DNA from: Lepidodermella squamata
Taxonomy: Eukaryota; Gastrotricha
Assembly: GCA_047495785.1 (NCBI GenBank)
Contig: JBLDXI010000019.1
Span: 558,001-622,000 of the forward strand
Length of the DNA stretch: 64,000 bases
Direction: 5' to 3'
Below the pieces are notes generated by a model. The model searched no databases and had not been told where the DNA came from. It saw only the letters and a list, made by a program, of their open reading frames with translations. Position 1 is the first letter of the stretch, and each line of letters opens with the position of its first letter. Below, in pieces: positions 47,229-60,201 of the stretch. The translations under genes and the position numbers were made by a program.

Positions 47229-50200
47229 ATGAATGCAGGTTTCCGAAGCTACGTAGTCGCTATAATTTTTTGGGCATACAGTCTCTACGTGGCTGCTTGG
47301 ACGAGTGAACCAAAGCTGAGTTTCGATGGAACGTCTTCAAGTATGATCGCACAGCTATTAATTATAGGCTTCTGAAATTGAAGATGTTCAATTAATTGCA
47401 GCTAATTGGGTAGCAGCGGCCAAAAAAGCTGATTCAAATTCGGCCATCATGGCTACATTTCCATCTTCTTCGAACAACTATGTTTTACATCCTTCCGGGA
47501 CAACTAATCGCCAAAGTGTGATATACTGTCAGAATGTAACTTGAGGAAACATGCTGATTATAACCTATCACATGTGCTCTCGTTTCAGGCATTACCAGCG
47601 TCTAATTCCTCCAATTTTAACATCAGCTTCACTGTAGAACTTCAAAGTGGAAGCTCAGGGGAAGGATTTGCCATTTTCTTCGTTCGGCCAGATAGCTTTG
47701 GCACATCAGTCCAATGTAAAAAATTATGACACATAAATTAATGCCATCCCAACTTTTTTATCTATGTAGCTTATCCTTTTCACCTGCCGGCTAAGTTCAT
47801 CGGGCTTGCACTCGTCGTATCGCCAGCCCTCAAATTGCTACGTTTGGCCTATGGAGACAGCTCGAACGTGGTGAATGTTACGTCATCTCTACTCTCCTTG
47901 ATGGAGGGAGATATTTCCCAAATGTCGACTAAAATTTACGGGAAGAACACGTATGAGTTTGTAATTAACGGCGATTACGTAACGGTATTAGATTGGTTGA
48001 AACCCGAAACGACATTATCGCAACCATTTTTACTTTTAATCAGGTGCAAATCAAAGCAGCCTCGGCTACAACGTTAGCTAGCAACATCCTGATACCAAGA
48101 TTATTGGCTGATGGTCCTTGGACGTTTGGCGTGGGTGCTCATAGTAGCTCATACACTAATGAGGTCAAGGTTTACTCGATAATTACCGCATCTTCGCCAT
48201 TCGTACCAATCTCAACATCTCCATTTGGCATTTCACCAAATTATTGTTTCGATGGGACAAGCTTGGCTAATTGGTTTATAAATAAGCAAATTGTTAGCTC
48301 AGGTGGCGCTGCCGCCACTCCGACGTTGGGCTCCGGCCTTGGACTAGAGTTACTGAACTCTTTAGATGGAAATCGTCAAATTCGAATCTATAACAGATTG
48401 GTAGGATTTGGGTATGGTTCTATACATTATGATGCACCAAGATAATTCTTAGACAATCTCACAATCTGGGGCTGATATTAAGGTTAAATTTTCGATGGTG
48501 GTCCTGCCGAACACGTTAGGAGATGGTTTCGCTTTTTTCTTTTACCCTAACGGCTTGGCCCTCACTATTCCAGGTAGATTGATTCCGAAGTGTCAATATT
48601 CGAGGCTTTACCATGTATTTACTGTGTAACAGCGCGTAGTCCTTACTATATGCCGATGCCGTTTCGTGGGCTGGCCGTTGTTGTCCAGCCGGCGAACTCA
48701 CGTGTCAAACTTGTCTACTGTTACAAACAGGTTGCTTCAATGATCCGCGATTGCCCCTCCCTAGTTCCAGATTTCACTGGTCCAAGCCTATACGGACAGA
48801 CGTCACATGAGATCACAGTCACAGCGGATTACTTAACTGTACGTTTTCTGCTTGACATTACGTTTCCGCAGCATCTGATAAATTTCAGTACGCGATTAAT
48901 ACCGCGAATGGCGTTTTCAAGCTGATGGCTGATCAAGTTGCTGCGCCTGGTTATTCAACTATGGGACCGTTGGTTATGGGGATTAGCGCCTATAATCATG
49001 GAACTTCCTCCCCTTCAGCTGTTCGCTTAATTTCAATAACATCAATGAGGACATCCGCACGGACAACATTAGCACCGTCGGTTGTTGGTGGTTGGTTTGC
49101 TAACAATAAACTAAGAAGAAACCTAAAATTTGTCCGTACAGGAAGCTATATGCCGGCTTACTCTTTCAATGGATATATGTCGAGTAGATCTTTATTTGAG
49201 CGAATCCTGACAGAGAGGCATATTTTGTTATTCCAGACACTTGGCGGGTGAAAATGAAAGGATCAGACGATCTCGACGCTGCTGAGCCGAATGTTCCGAA
49301 GCAACTCATCCCTAATGGTGGCATCTACCTACATCCAGCTTCAACTAATCGTCAAGCAGTAATACATGCCAACACAGTAAGATACTGGCCATGTTGCTTG
49401 ATTATCGTTTAATTTTATTTTGCAAGCTCTTGCAACAAGGTTCATCGTTCAACTACTTGATTTCAGCTAAAGTCTATGTACCATCCACCTCACAAGGCGA
49501 CGGTTTCGCGATTTTCTTGGCGCAGAATACATCCCTTCTTGCGAATACCTGGAAATGTGACGGCAATTGCAATTAATCCTTCATTTTTAACAATTTTTTA
49601 TATTTCCAGATACTAACGGAGAATTCTATGCACAGTTTCCCTTATCTGGCCTGTTCTTAATTGTGCTCATTCAGAGCAGGGAAGTGAAACTTGTTTATGT
49701 TCCGGAGTCGACCAATTCTTCGATAAGCAGCGTCACGCCCGTAGTACCTAGCACTGTACTGGACGATTCAAAGTTTTTTGGTAACATAACTTATGAGATG
49801 AGACTGGAAGGTGATGTTGCTACTGTAAGTTTTTGAACCAATTGATTTTATCGTTGTAAATGATATGACTCGCAGGTTACGATGATTTTCAACGATAATA
49901 CTGTAAAGATGGTTGCGAATCGAGCTCCCGTGCCTGGGATTTCAGCAAATGGACCTTGGTTACTTGCATTCGGGACTAAAGCTGGCTCCTTGCCTATAGA
50001 TCTAACTCTTTACTTGTTGAGAACGTATTCAATGGGCCTGCTAACTACCACCCCGGCTTCTACAACTTCGACGACAATGAGTACGACTTTTAGATCCACG
50101 ACTACCAGCTCGTCATTTGCGGTAACTACGACTCTGTCAACAGCAGCTGATTCAACGTTTGAATCGACCACGAGTCCAGCTTCGCTAACCACGACTGAAG

Positions 50201-51323
50201 TGGAGGAAACAACCTCGGATACATCAACGGTAACAACGACGTCGTTGGATACGTCAACGCCAGAAGCTACAACAGAGTCGTCAACAGTAACAGATGAAAC
50301 AAGTTCTGATCCAATGACCACAGACAAAATTCTCTTAACCGATACATCAACTTATGAAGCAACGGCAACGACAGCTATAACTGATTCAGATTCCACGATA
50401 GAGACGACTGAAACTTCACCCGATCTTCTATCGACAACTACAGTGTTCAAAAAGCAAACGACTTCTACCTATAGTACTGTGATTACTAATTCATCGTATG
50501 AGACAACAGTTTTATCGAGGCTTTCTACCCAGACAGCAGATCCCACTTCGGCAAAGCCAACATCTACTTATATCGCTCCAACCACCAGCTCCTCACCTAC
50601 TCTGAGTGGAAAAGCGGCAAACCCTGCGTCTTCTACTGGATCATCGACCGTCGATCTGAGCCTCTACTTCATCAGTAAACAATTCAAATAATTTAAGCAT
50701 TACATACTTATAGCAAAATGCGATAATAGGGGCAGACGCGTCATTCAAGTTGAGTGGGAATGTAACTCTGCCAGGAGGGGTCGAAGTTTCAAGTGACAAT
50801 TGGCCTGTCGAATTGAATGATACAAACTCTGATATGTTCAAAATTGTCGCGCCTGTTCTGGCTAATGCGGTTTGTGTTTTTAATACTTTATTGATGAGAT
50901 GCCTCATACCTTGCATTTTAATAGATCAAAGAATTTTACATGGCAACTAATCAATTCAAAGAGGTCAACGTTGCGGTGACGAAGATCTCGAAAGGCAGCA
51001 TTATTACCGACTATATTGTAGCTCTGCGAAGTTTGACTCAGATGACCGAAGAGCAGATATCGGCAAAAGTGAGCGATGCTGTCAAAAAAATGGGGGCAAA
51101 TGGTGTTGCAGTAGCCGGCCTCAAGCTGAAAGATGTGCAAGACGTTAGCGTGAGCAAAGTCACAGTGTTATCTTCGCCAGTGATCTCGCCAACGGCGAAG
51201 GTCTCGAATTCAGAGAACAAGCACCAGGCCTCAAAATCTGTAGGTATCCATTCCACCGGAGCTCATTTCTTCGTTGGACTTGCTTTGTTTACGCAGCATT
51301 ATTTCGTTCCATCATTATCTTGA
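47229..51323 (+). CDS. Gene G: three-module lectin / mucin / SEA surface protein (1,112 aa)
   Basis: Exons: 47229-47340, 47402-47535, 47589-47715, 47770-47984, 48044-48400, 48453-48573, 48633-48838, 48889-49090, 49142-49183, 49237-49376, 49427-49556, 49610-49824, 49876-50674, 50730-50869, 50925-51323 (3,339 nt, in frame). Exon lengths equal gene F except exons 5 (+6), 7 (-9) and 13 (+267). The extra 89 codons of exon 13 are Thr/Ser-rich mucin sequence (TSTVTTTSLDTSTPEATTES region), making this the longest mucin stalk of the array. The modules carry GEGFAIFF, GDGFAFFF and GDGFAIFL, with GPWTFGVGAHS and GPWLLAFGTKAG loops. The SEA core is KISKGSIITDYIVALRSLTQ. The C-terminus (AHFFVGLALFTQHYFVPSLS) matches gene F. 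Predicted secreted, heavily O-glycosylated and membrane-anchored. A recent duplicate of F. Confidence 0.85.
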
Positions 51324-51357
51324 ATTCTTTATATGAAATCTGTTGATGTTCGATGTC

Positions 51358-51363
51358 AATAAA
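51358..51363 (+). terminator. Gene G poly(A) signal
   Basis: AATAAA is in the same GATGTCAATAAA context as gene F, 35 bp after the stop codon. Confidence 0.55.
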
Positions 51364-51579
51364 TCTAATGAAATATACGATGTAGTTATGTGATCTAAGC
51401 AGAGGTTTTAACATGTACGACTCGCAGGACTGAGTTCGCGAGAACGAATTCTGAAAAAAATCATCTGCAAAACTAAACAAGTTGTTGTTTTTATTTGTTT
51501 TGAATTAGCCTGTACATATCATGCAAGCGCGAATTGTAGAGGTTTTTTAAGGTTTCTCTTCGTGGAGACATTCGAAAAA

Positions 51580-54500
51580 ATGACCTACCTTTCACGTATC
51601 TTCTTGGCTATTTCTCTCGTTTCGGTTCTACGCGCTAATACGCTGAATTGGATAACAATAGCGAACCTATCATACGACGGGTCGTCGTCACGTTAGCTGA
51701 TTACCGTTAAATTTCTAGCACATCATCGCAAATTTGTCCTATTTAGAGAACTGGATGCTTGCAGAAAAGTCAAATTTTCTCAAAGTGCAAACAACGGGGG
51801 GTCTAAAGGGTTCCCCCATTTCTGTAATCTCAAAGTCCACTACTTCAGGAAGTAATAAAGCAATGTACTCAGCGAACGTAAGAAACTTTACGGTTGTATC
51901 GGTGTTTTCAAATTCTGGCTTTCATCATTTCCTAGACCTTGCCTACGTCCGGCAATTTGATGGTGTTAGTTTCAGCTACTTGCACAATGGCTTTCGACCC
52001 GGACGGAATGTCCATATTTTTCATGCCTAAAGCTGATCTGACAACCGATGGAATCAAATGTAAGAAATTATCCGATATCGTTTAACACAACAATATTTTT
52101 CATTGAGAATCGCTCTTGCAGCGTATCCATCATATCTCTCGCCTAAGTTCAAAGGCTTGGCTTTGGTTGTTAGTCCTCGAAAGAAACTGCTACGACTCGC
52201 GTATGGAGATGTGGCTGAAACAGATGTCACAAGTACCGCCGCACTGTCTCTCACTGATGGCGACTGGGACTCAGCTCGGTCTATGGTTGATGATAAGCCA
52301 GTATTCCAATTCACATTTATTGGCGATTACGTCACCGTTTGTTCTGAGCAAGCAATTTAACGCCTATTAAGATCAATTCCCCATTAGGTCAACATGACTG
52401 CATCATCAAAATCTTTGCAAATAGCTACCGATGTTCCAATTCCGAAATTTCTGAAATCCGGCCCGTGGGTTATTGGCGTCGGTGCAAGTAATTCCGACTA
52501 CGATAACGTAGTATCTGTCTCATCGATAACGACGAAATCCGCTGAAACCGGGACGACAGTGGCAACTGACCAGTTTACGAGGCTAAAAGATCTCAGTTTT
52601 GACGGCGCTGATCTTACCAATTGGCTACGGGAAATGCAAAGTCCCTCGAACGGTTTCAAACTCCCACCACCGGTTATCAACTCTAATTTTGGCTTGCGAA
52701 TGCTCGACTCGACAACCGATAGGTCTGCCCGCGTAGTCAGCAAATCAGTAAGAAAACTTGACTATTCAGTCTGATATAACGCTATTTCGATTTCACCTCG
52801 AAGTCACTGACGCTATCAGGTACAAATTTCGTCATAACGTTTTCTATCGTTATTCAACCGGATGCGAAAGGAGAGGGATTTGCATTTCTGTTGTATCCGA
52901 AAGATTTAAACAGCAGCTTGGGTGAGCCGTAGTATATTAGTTATGCGGAAAACATCATTCATATATCATAGGATTTCCTTACTCCGCCCCAATGCCTTTC
53001 CGAGGACTCGCTATCATTATTAACCCACGCGATGGTGCGAGTATTCAATTGTCGCATTGCTATGAGCCGGTTGATTCTGTTCTGAATTGCCCCATTCGCG
53101 GGAGCAAAGTCCCGAAGCAACAAATATTCGGATATACGTTTCACAGGGTGGAGATATTTGGTAACTCCGTCTCTGTATGTTTCGCATAAATCTTAGTACA
53201 GACTAAGAACAAAAAATGTCGTTTTTCCTGTGAAATAGTATGCTTACAATTCAGCAAGCGGCGTTACCACGATGATTGCTTCTAACATAAGTGTTGGCAG
53301 TCTAGCAACCATGGGACCTCTTGTTCTCGGTTTTGCGGCTACTGCAATCAAAACGATATCTCCTGTTCGTCTGCTGTCAGTTAACACGATGAAAGGCCCG
53401 ACAAGAGCTGCCAGCCCGCCGCCAGTGGAAGAAAGTACGATTTACGCCTTTAAATGTCTTCAATCTCATCAGTATCACAAATTACAGGATTGACATATCT
53501 CAACGAATATTCTTTCGATGGTTACATATTAGGTGAGATTTCAATGTAGCTTTGAACGATGTAGTCATATTTTCTATATCAGACAACTGGGTCGTCAAAA
53601 AGAGGGAAACGAGTGGAAAGTACGCCCTTACAGCGAGCTCTCCTTATCTGCTGAATTTCGGAGGTATTTTCCTGCATCCAACTGCTACTACGGCGCAACA
53701 AGCTGTTATGTACTGCAATAATGTTAGTCACTATGCGTCGCGCCTTTCAATTGCGTCTAACCGGGCTCTTTTCTATAGGCATTTCTTCAGGGCGAAAGCT
53801 TCAGATATCACATTTCAGTCAAGCTGAACGTGAACGCATCATCAGCTGGCGATGCATTCAGCTTGTTCCTGGCTCCACTCAATTCTCTGAACACATCTGA
53901 TTCATCTTGGCAAAGTAAACTTATCATTTCAGTTTGCCCAAGCAAAATCCTATTGCTTCAGGTCCCAGTGGTGGTTTCTACGCGCAATACCCACTATCTG
54001 GCGTTCAGATCATGATAATTCCCGTCAACGTTGATACGTTCAAATTGAAAGTCGTGTACAAGAATCCGCCAATTTCATCAACATTCGAAGATGAAACTCC
54101 CTTGGGTAAAGAGGTGAATCTCAACAAAGATATCTCCCTCGGGAACATACAATTCAATATTACGTTTGGGGAAGATTTCTTCAGCGTATGTTATTACTTC
54201 TTCTCATCCTTTAAGGCTAGTGCCTTCCTTCAAAATTTAGATCAATATGGTTGCAAGTGATGGAACGGTGAAGTACCCTGCTACCAACCTACCAGTGCCA
54301 GGCATATCTACCAGTGGGCCTTGGCATTTTGGAATCGGAACTCGAAGCTCTTCGAATGTAATGGAGTTGAGAGTGTTAACTATTTATACGTATTACATTG
54401 GGGAAATGACCACTACCACCTCAACCACCGCAGCCACCACAACCGATCCAACGACACCTACTTCCCCGACCACCGAGGAACAGAGTTCACCAGTTACGGA

Positions 54501-55374
54501 TGCTCCGATGCAATATTCGCCGACCGATGAGCTAACGTCCACAGTTTCAACTACTCAAAATGTCACTATCACAGTCAACGACAGTTCTTACCAGGCAACG
54601 AGTCCGAGAATGAGTCAAGCAACAAAGGAATCATCGAGTAGTGCAGCTGTTCAAACCTCAGTTATGACAGACGCTCCAAAGCCGATTTCGGCGGCAGATG
54701 CTGTGGGAAATGCAATGAGCGGCTCTTACTACGCTATGAGTAAGATATTGGGTGATGCACTCAACGGTGCTAATTCTGTTTTAATTCAGGAGTGGATGAT
54801 GCCTGGTTCAAGCTCAATGGAAGTGTCACACTTCCTAATGGTAGGAACATTTCGAGCGATGACTGGCCACCTGAACTAGACGATCCAAAATCTTCGTTAT
54901 ATAAGGAAGTCGCTGGAATAATGAGTAACGCGGTTAGTCTTGCATAATCCCCGAAACAGCACACATGATTTTCATCATTAATCATAGATCAAAGCATTTT
55001 ACGAAGAAACGGGCGAATTTCGAGATGTCTTAGTAAATGTTACCAGAATCAGCAAAGGCAGCATAATTGCTAACTACATCGTCGCACTGAGGAGTCTCAC
55101 CCAGCTGACAGAGGAGCAAATCCAGCAGAAAGTCAAAGAGGCGATTAAAAAATTGGCAGCAGTTGCCGTTAGTAAAATGGCTGGTATCAACATAAATGAT
55201 GCCGGGCCAAACGTGATCGGAAAAGTTACAGTCATATCTGCACCACAAAAAGCATCATTGTCAAAAGTTGTAACAACTCCTGCCTATCGTGTTTACAAAT
55301 CTGAATCTAACTATCTCCATATTGGTCTTAGATATGGTTTGATTTTTCCGATTGTCTTGACCTCAGTTCTGTGA
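51580..55374 (+). CDS. Gene H: three-module lectin / mucin / SEA surface protein (1,010 aa)
   Basis: Exons: 51580-51691, 51747-51877, 51936-52059, 52122-52336, 52388-52747, 52804-52921, 52972-53174, 53239-53434, 53488-53532, 53583-53722, 53779-53914, 53962-54185, 54241-54739, 54790-54932, 54988-55374 (3,033 nt, in frame). The signal peptide is MTYLSRIFLAISLVSVLRAN. The module 1 strand is DGMSIFFMP, module 2 GEGFAFLLYP and module 3 GDAFSLFLAP, each with the FxGLAL segment and GPWVIGVGA/GPLVLGFAA/GPWHFGIGTR loops. Exon 13 adds about 110 Thr/Ser/Pro-rich residues. The SEA core in the last exon is TRISKGSIIANYIVALRSLT, with Asn where the others have Asp. The C-terminus IGLRYGLIFPIVLTSVL fits a GPI signal. 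An acceptor-like TTTTTTAAG ends at 51551, 28 nt before the ATG. Its 3' end has a decayed duplicate between genes I and J. Confidence 0.85.
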
Positions 55375-55657
55375 ATGTAAGCGGCCATTGCACCTCATTT
55401 TCACCCGTCTGTCATGAGACTTAAAGTTTGAGCCAATTATTTCCCTGCGTAATACTGAGTCGCCAAAGTGGAAACTTGAAAGACAAAATGCTATACCTCT
55501 CTTCGAATCATGCTAAATTCCTGGTAAAATATATAGATGTTTGCATTTAATTAATTGTGACTATTCGATTTTTTGTGGCTTAATTGCAAAGAATAAAAAT
55601 TCAAAATAATATTCTTTGAGAAGTGACGTTTGTTAGAATTTCGTACCTTTGAAAGCT
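55375..55657 (+). promoter_or_regulatory. H-I spacer with gene I promoter
   Basis: The last ~120 bp (GATGTTTGC-TTTAATTAATT, TTTTTGTGGCTTAATTGCAAA, GAATAAAAAT at 55591-55600, TGTTAGAATTTCGTACCTTT) are repeated upstream of gene J. GAATAAAAAT could be a TATA-like element or the gene H poly(A) signal. An acceptor-like TTTGTTAG ends at 55636, 21 nt before the ATG. Confidence 0.5.
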
Positions 55658-58600
55658 ATGCCAAAGTTGGCGCTCTCAGTTTTTCCGTTGTTGTTTCTGT
55701 TCCCTTCGATTAGTATTGGACAATGGACCACGATCCCCGAGCTAACTTTTAGCGGTTTAGAATCTGGTTAGATGAAATAGAGCAGCTTTCCAGTCATGAT
55801 AACGAAGCTTTTTTAGATGCAGCCAACTGGAAAACTGTCGCCAAAAACCCAAAAGAATTGGATCTCCTGATTACGAGGGAAACCCCGACCTCCAGCAATA
55901 ACTACGTCTTGCATCCATCATCAGTCAATGATCAGCAAAGCGCAATTTACTCGATTAACGTACCTAATCAACTTTCAATCTTTATTTTAATTCTGTGAGC
56001 TTTATTTAAAGCCTGTTCCCAACAATTACGCAAATCTGCGAGTAACTTTCTCAGTCGGGTTAGAAGCTGGAACAAATGGCGATGGTTACTCAGTGTTTTT
56101 CGTCCCGAATGAAACTCTTGCGACTGGAGTTGAAAGTAAGAAAGTGGATGCGTTTAGTTTTTCATGCCATATAACATGTTTTACCCACCACAAGCTTCTC
56201 CATCCTACCTTGCCGCCAACTTTAAAGGCTTGGCTCTGTTCGTTCAACCATATTGGAGTTCGATAAGACTATCTGGCGACATGGCCTCAGGCTACGACGT
56301 CACCTCGCCGCAAACTTCATTAACAGACATGGATTACAGCAGTTACGGAAGCTATTTCTTTGGCAACGCTCAAATCGAATTTTCATTTATGGGTGACTAC
56401 GTATCGGTATGTAAAATTATTCACCTCTTTTCTTCGCTTAGCTTTTGCCTTTTACCTCAGGTTCAAGTTACAGCGGAAAGTGGATCCAAGTTCTTCGTTG
56501 CCAAGGAACTTTATCTTCCCAAGTTCCTTAAATCTGGCCCATGGGTAGTCGGTGTTGGCGCTCATAACGGAGATAACACCAACGAAGTCAAAGTCTACTC
56601 GATCGAGACAGTTTATTCTAATGATTCCAGTCTGCAGCCGAAGCAACCAGCGACATATGCCACCGCCCCTATTTGGTTCGATGGGGCCGATCTGAGTAGC
56701 TGGACTGTTCAGAAGAGGAGCTCGGCGGACTTAACTCCCTACCAAGCTCCTCGACCTACGCCGCCGTTTGGACTGGTTCTACTACCAAAACAGGATGAGT
56801 ATCGCGAGATTAGACTTGTTAACAAAAATGTAAATAACTAAATGAAAAATTGACAATATGACGAAAGATTCCCAATAGGCTTTGTATCAAAGTGGTAGCG
56901 ATATCTTGATTCATTTTGCGGTAGTTATCGAACCAGGCTCAATGGGTGACGGTATAGCCCTTTCTCTGCAATCCAATGAACTAGCTTCGCAACCTGGAGG
57001 TATGACTGAATTTGATTCTATATTATTCCAATTTCACTAGGAATTTTCCTTGCAGCTAACACCAAGTATTACACGCCGGCCCCTTACAGAGGGCTGCGAA
57101 TAATTCTATCTCCGAAATCCAATATGCTTGTTTCGTTCAGTTGGTGCTATTCCTTCTACAATAATATAGTAGAATGTAAAGGATCAACGAAAGATATGAA
57201 GAATCAATCGATATACGGATATACAACCCATGAGTTGAGGATCTCTGGCGACATTGCTTCGGTGAGTTAGAAACGAGTAATCTGATGGTAGAACTATCAA
57301 ATTCTGATTCTGATTCTTCAAGTATTCTTACACAACGGCCGATGGTTCGAAACAAAATTTTTTCAACAGCTTCCGCTCGCCTGGTTTATCAGCAATCGGT
57401 GCGCTAATATTTAGCATAAGTGCAGTCAACAGTGATACAACCTCGCAATATCGGCTGATTCACGTCAAAACATTTATTAATGCACCGTTGACATCTTCAG
57501 CGCCAAGTTACAGCGGATCAGGTTAGCTTACATTCCTTTTTAAAAGTAGTGATTGATTATCACCTTTGATACAGTTGCTTACCTGATTCCTCAATCCTTC
57601 GACGGCTTTAGCCTGCGTATGCTTTATCATTATTCCTTGATTAGTGATTTTAATTTGGCATGAAACGTAATGTTATACAGGTGATTGGACTGTTCGAAGT
57701 AGGGACACAACCAACAACATAGTAACTACATGCATGGCGCCAAGACTCTTACGACCACTTACCGGTTTGTATCTCGATCCAAATGCTCGGAATAGGCAAA
57801 GCATCATGCTCTGCAATAGCGTAAGATAGACGCTCAAATCAAATCAATCGAAAATGAATTATTTGTTGAACTTTCAGCCCATCTTGAAGCAAGGCTTAGG
57901 GTTTAATTATGCAGTCGTAGTAGCAATAAATTTTCCCACTTACCCTAATGCTGATGGCTTAGCTATAATGTTGGTTCCTCTATCCAATTACTCGAGTGCC
58001 TGGTCGTGTAAGGCTTTAAGGCGTAAATTTAAATTTTCTATGCGCCTTTAAAATCGCAGGGTCCAATGGCGAGTTCTTTGCCCAGGTACCCCTTATGGGC
58101 GTACACCTTTTGCTGCTGACTGATAATGGGACAAATTCTCTGCGACTCATCTATATGCCGCAGCCAACCTCAGAAAAGGTCCGAAGTTTGACTCCGATAG
58201 TTCCGGAAATTACGCTAACCAGCGATCGAATTAATGGAACCCTGAAGTTCGAACTTTTATTCCAGGAAGATTTCTTAACGGTACGTCTTCCACTAAAATC
58301 TTCTTTATTTATGAGTTTCGTGCCCAATATAGGTAAGAGTGACTTGTAATGATGGCAGCCAAATTGTTGTAGCCGATCGGGCAAATGTGACCGGAATGTC
58401 AACAAACGGCCCTTGGTCTGTTGGTATTGGATCAAGATCTACAACGAATGCATCGGATTTGGTAATTCTCAGTGTAAGAACCTACTGGCTTGGTAATAGC
58501 AATGTGAGTACTACAACGACGTCAACGACTTCGACAACATCCACGACCGATAGATCCTCAACAACCCCAACTGTTACTACGAGAATGTCAATTACTAGCA

Positions 58601-59324
58601 GCAATAATGCACTTCCAACATCGATTCCTATTTCTAAGGACACTTCAGCTGCTCGGCTTTATGACGATTCCAACTATTTCCTACTACGTTTGTCCTTGTA
58701 ATAGTATTGGAAGTCCAGAAATGAAGGGTTTTTTTTACTATAGAAGCCGAGGCATCCTTCACGTTACGAGGAAACGTGTCTCTCCCAGATGGTCGAATTA
58801 TTTCAAGCGAGCAATGGCCAAGTGATATGAACAATGCTTCGTCATTTCTCTTCAAAGAGGTCGCTGATGTTATTTCGAATGCTGTAGGTCATCCTTATTA
58901 CCTTGAAGATCTCTCTTATTCTGACACAAAAATTCAGGTCACGCAGTTTTATATGGCGACTGGTGAATTCAATGATGTCAAAGTCACTGTCACTGCGATC
59001 CGAAAAGGTAGTATAATCTCGGACTATATCGTCGCCCTACGAAGCCTAACGCAATTGTCTGAGGAGCAAATTCAGAAGAAAGTGCAAGATGCTGTTCGTA
59101 TTATGGTCTCAACAGCTGCGAAAGTAATTCAGGGCATGAATATCAAAGACGTTGGCGAAACGACTGTATCTTCGGTGTCAGTTCTGTCTCGACCGAAGGC
59201 TGCGCTGACTACTATGCAAGTTCCACGCAAAGTTGATGATGAGAAAAAGTTCGCATCGAGTACAGCAAATCAACATTATTTTACAGTAGCCTTAATCATC
59301 TCGTTGTTGAACGCTTGCATGTGA
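55658..59324 (+). CDS. Gene I: three-module lectin / mucin / SEA surface protein (965 aa)
   Basis: Exons: 55658-55766, 55817-55959, 56012-56135, 56195-56406, 56461-56829, 56879-56999, 57056-57261, 57323-57521, 57575-57616, 57681-57820, 57878-58007, 58060-58280, 58333-58687, 58744-58883, 58938-59324 (2,898 nt, in frame). The signal peptide is MPKLALSVFPLLFLFPSISI. Module features are GDGYSVFFVP, GDGIALSL and ADGLAIMLVP, with GPWVVGVGAHN and GPWSVGIGSR loops. Module 1 starts at LTFSGLES, module 2 at IWFDGADLSSW and module 3 at QSFDGFSLR-DW. The mucin region is short (about 60 residues). SEA core: TAIRKGSIISDYIVALRSLT. The tail YFTVALIISLLNACM is a typical short GPI-type hydrophobic end. Gene J is a close duplicate; exon 4 and its flanks are identical to gene J over 268 bp. 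Confidence 0.85.
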
Positions 59325-59456
59325 ATTTGTTTCTATCTTTTACTTCATCTAAATTCAAATGAAATTCGTGAAATCTCCCAAATTCTTTCAAATCTTGTAC
59401 TTATTAAGTTTTTTTTACTGAAATCCAGGAATTTTCCAATACTGCCCGATAAATTA

Positions 59457-59742
59457 GCCGGGGAGCAAATCCAGCAGAAAGTCAAAAGGGCAAAGTTGGC
59501 AGCGGTTGCCTTCAGTAAAATTGCTGGCATCAATATGAATGATGCAGGGCCCAACGTGATTGGAAAAGGTAGAGTCATATATCTGCACCGCAAAAGACGC
59601 TATCATCGGCGAAAGTTTTTACGACATTTGGCTATCGTGATTACTAATCTGATTCAAACAAAATATTTTGTTTTCATTGGTCTTATATACGGATTGACTG
59701 TTCCGATTATCTCGATGTCATATTTGTATGGTATAACATGAG
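59457..59742 (+). pseudogene. Relic of a gene H-like 3' end between I and J
   Basis: It encodes EQIQQKVK, then AAVAFSKIAGINMNDAGPNV and a hydrophobic end YGLTVPIISMSYLYGIT. This closely matches the gene H tail (EEQIQQKVKEAIKKLAAVAV; AGININDAGPNVIGK). The SEA core and everything upstream are missing, and the frame shifts after IGKG. It records an ancestral gene order in which an H-like copy preceded a J-like copy. Confidence 0.8.
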
Positions 59743-60201
59743 TAAAAAGTTTGTATCTGAACGGAGCCGGCCGAGATTTACGAATCGAAACGAGCCGGAG
59801 GCGAGCTGAGATGAGTAAATCGAGCACGGCGAGTTCAGATATGAACGATTTACGAATGTTATACCGTAAAATATCGAATTGTCATAGCGACTCGACCTAT
59901 ATTTCTGGGGACAATTCTATATTTGTTGTGGTAAGCGGCTACTGCAACGTCATTCTCGCGAGACTTCAAGCCAATTATTTCACTGAGAAATATTTAGCGA
60001 ACCGTCAAGTTGCAACAAGAGGAAAAAACCATATACTCCTAGAGTCGTACTCTTTATAATACTGGTAGACAGAGATGCATGTTTGCTTTTAATTAATTAT
60101 CTCTTATTGAATTGTTTGTGGCTTGATTGCAAATAATAAAAATGGAATATATTCTTCAAGACGTGACGAGCGTTTGTTAGAGTTTCGTACCTTTGAAAGC
60201 G
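59743..60201 (+). promoter_or_regulatory. I-J spacer with gene J promoter
   Basis: 59743-60060 shows no gene; it includes a purine-rich GAGCCGG/CGAGC-type stretch at 59764-59815. 60061-60201 is the duplicate of the gene I upstream block (GCATGTTTGCTTTTAATTAA, AATAATAAAAATGG at 60133-60146, TTTGTTAG ending at 60180, 21 nt before the ATG). Confidence 0.5.
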
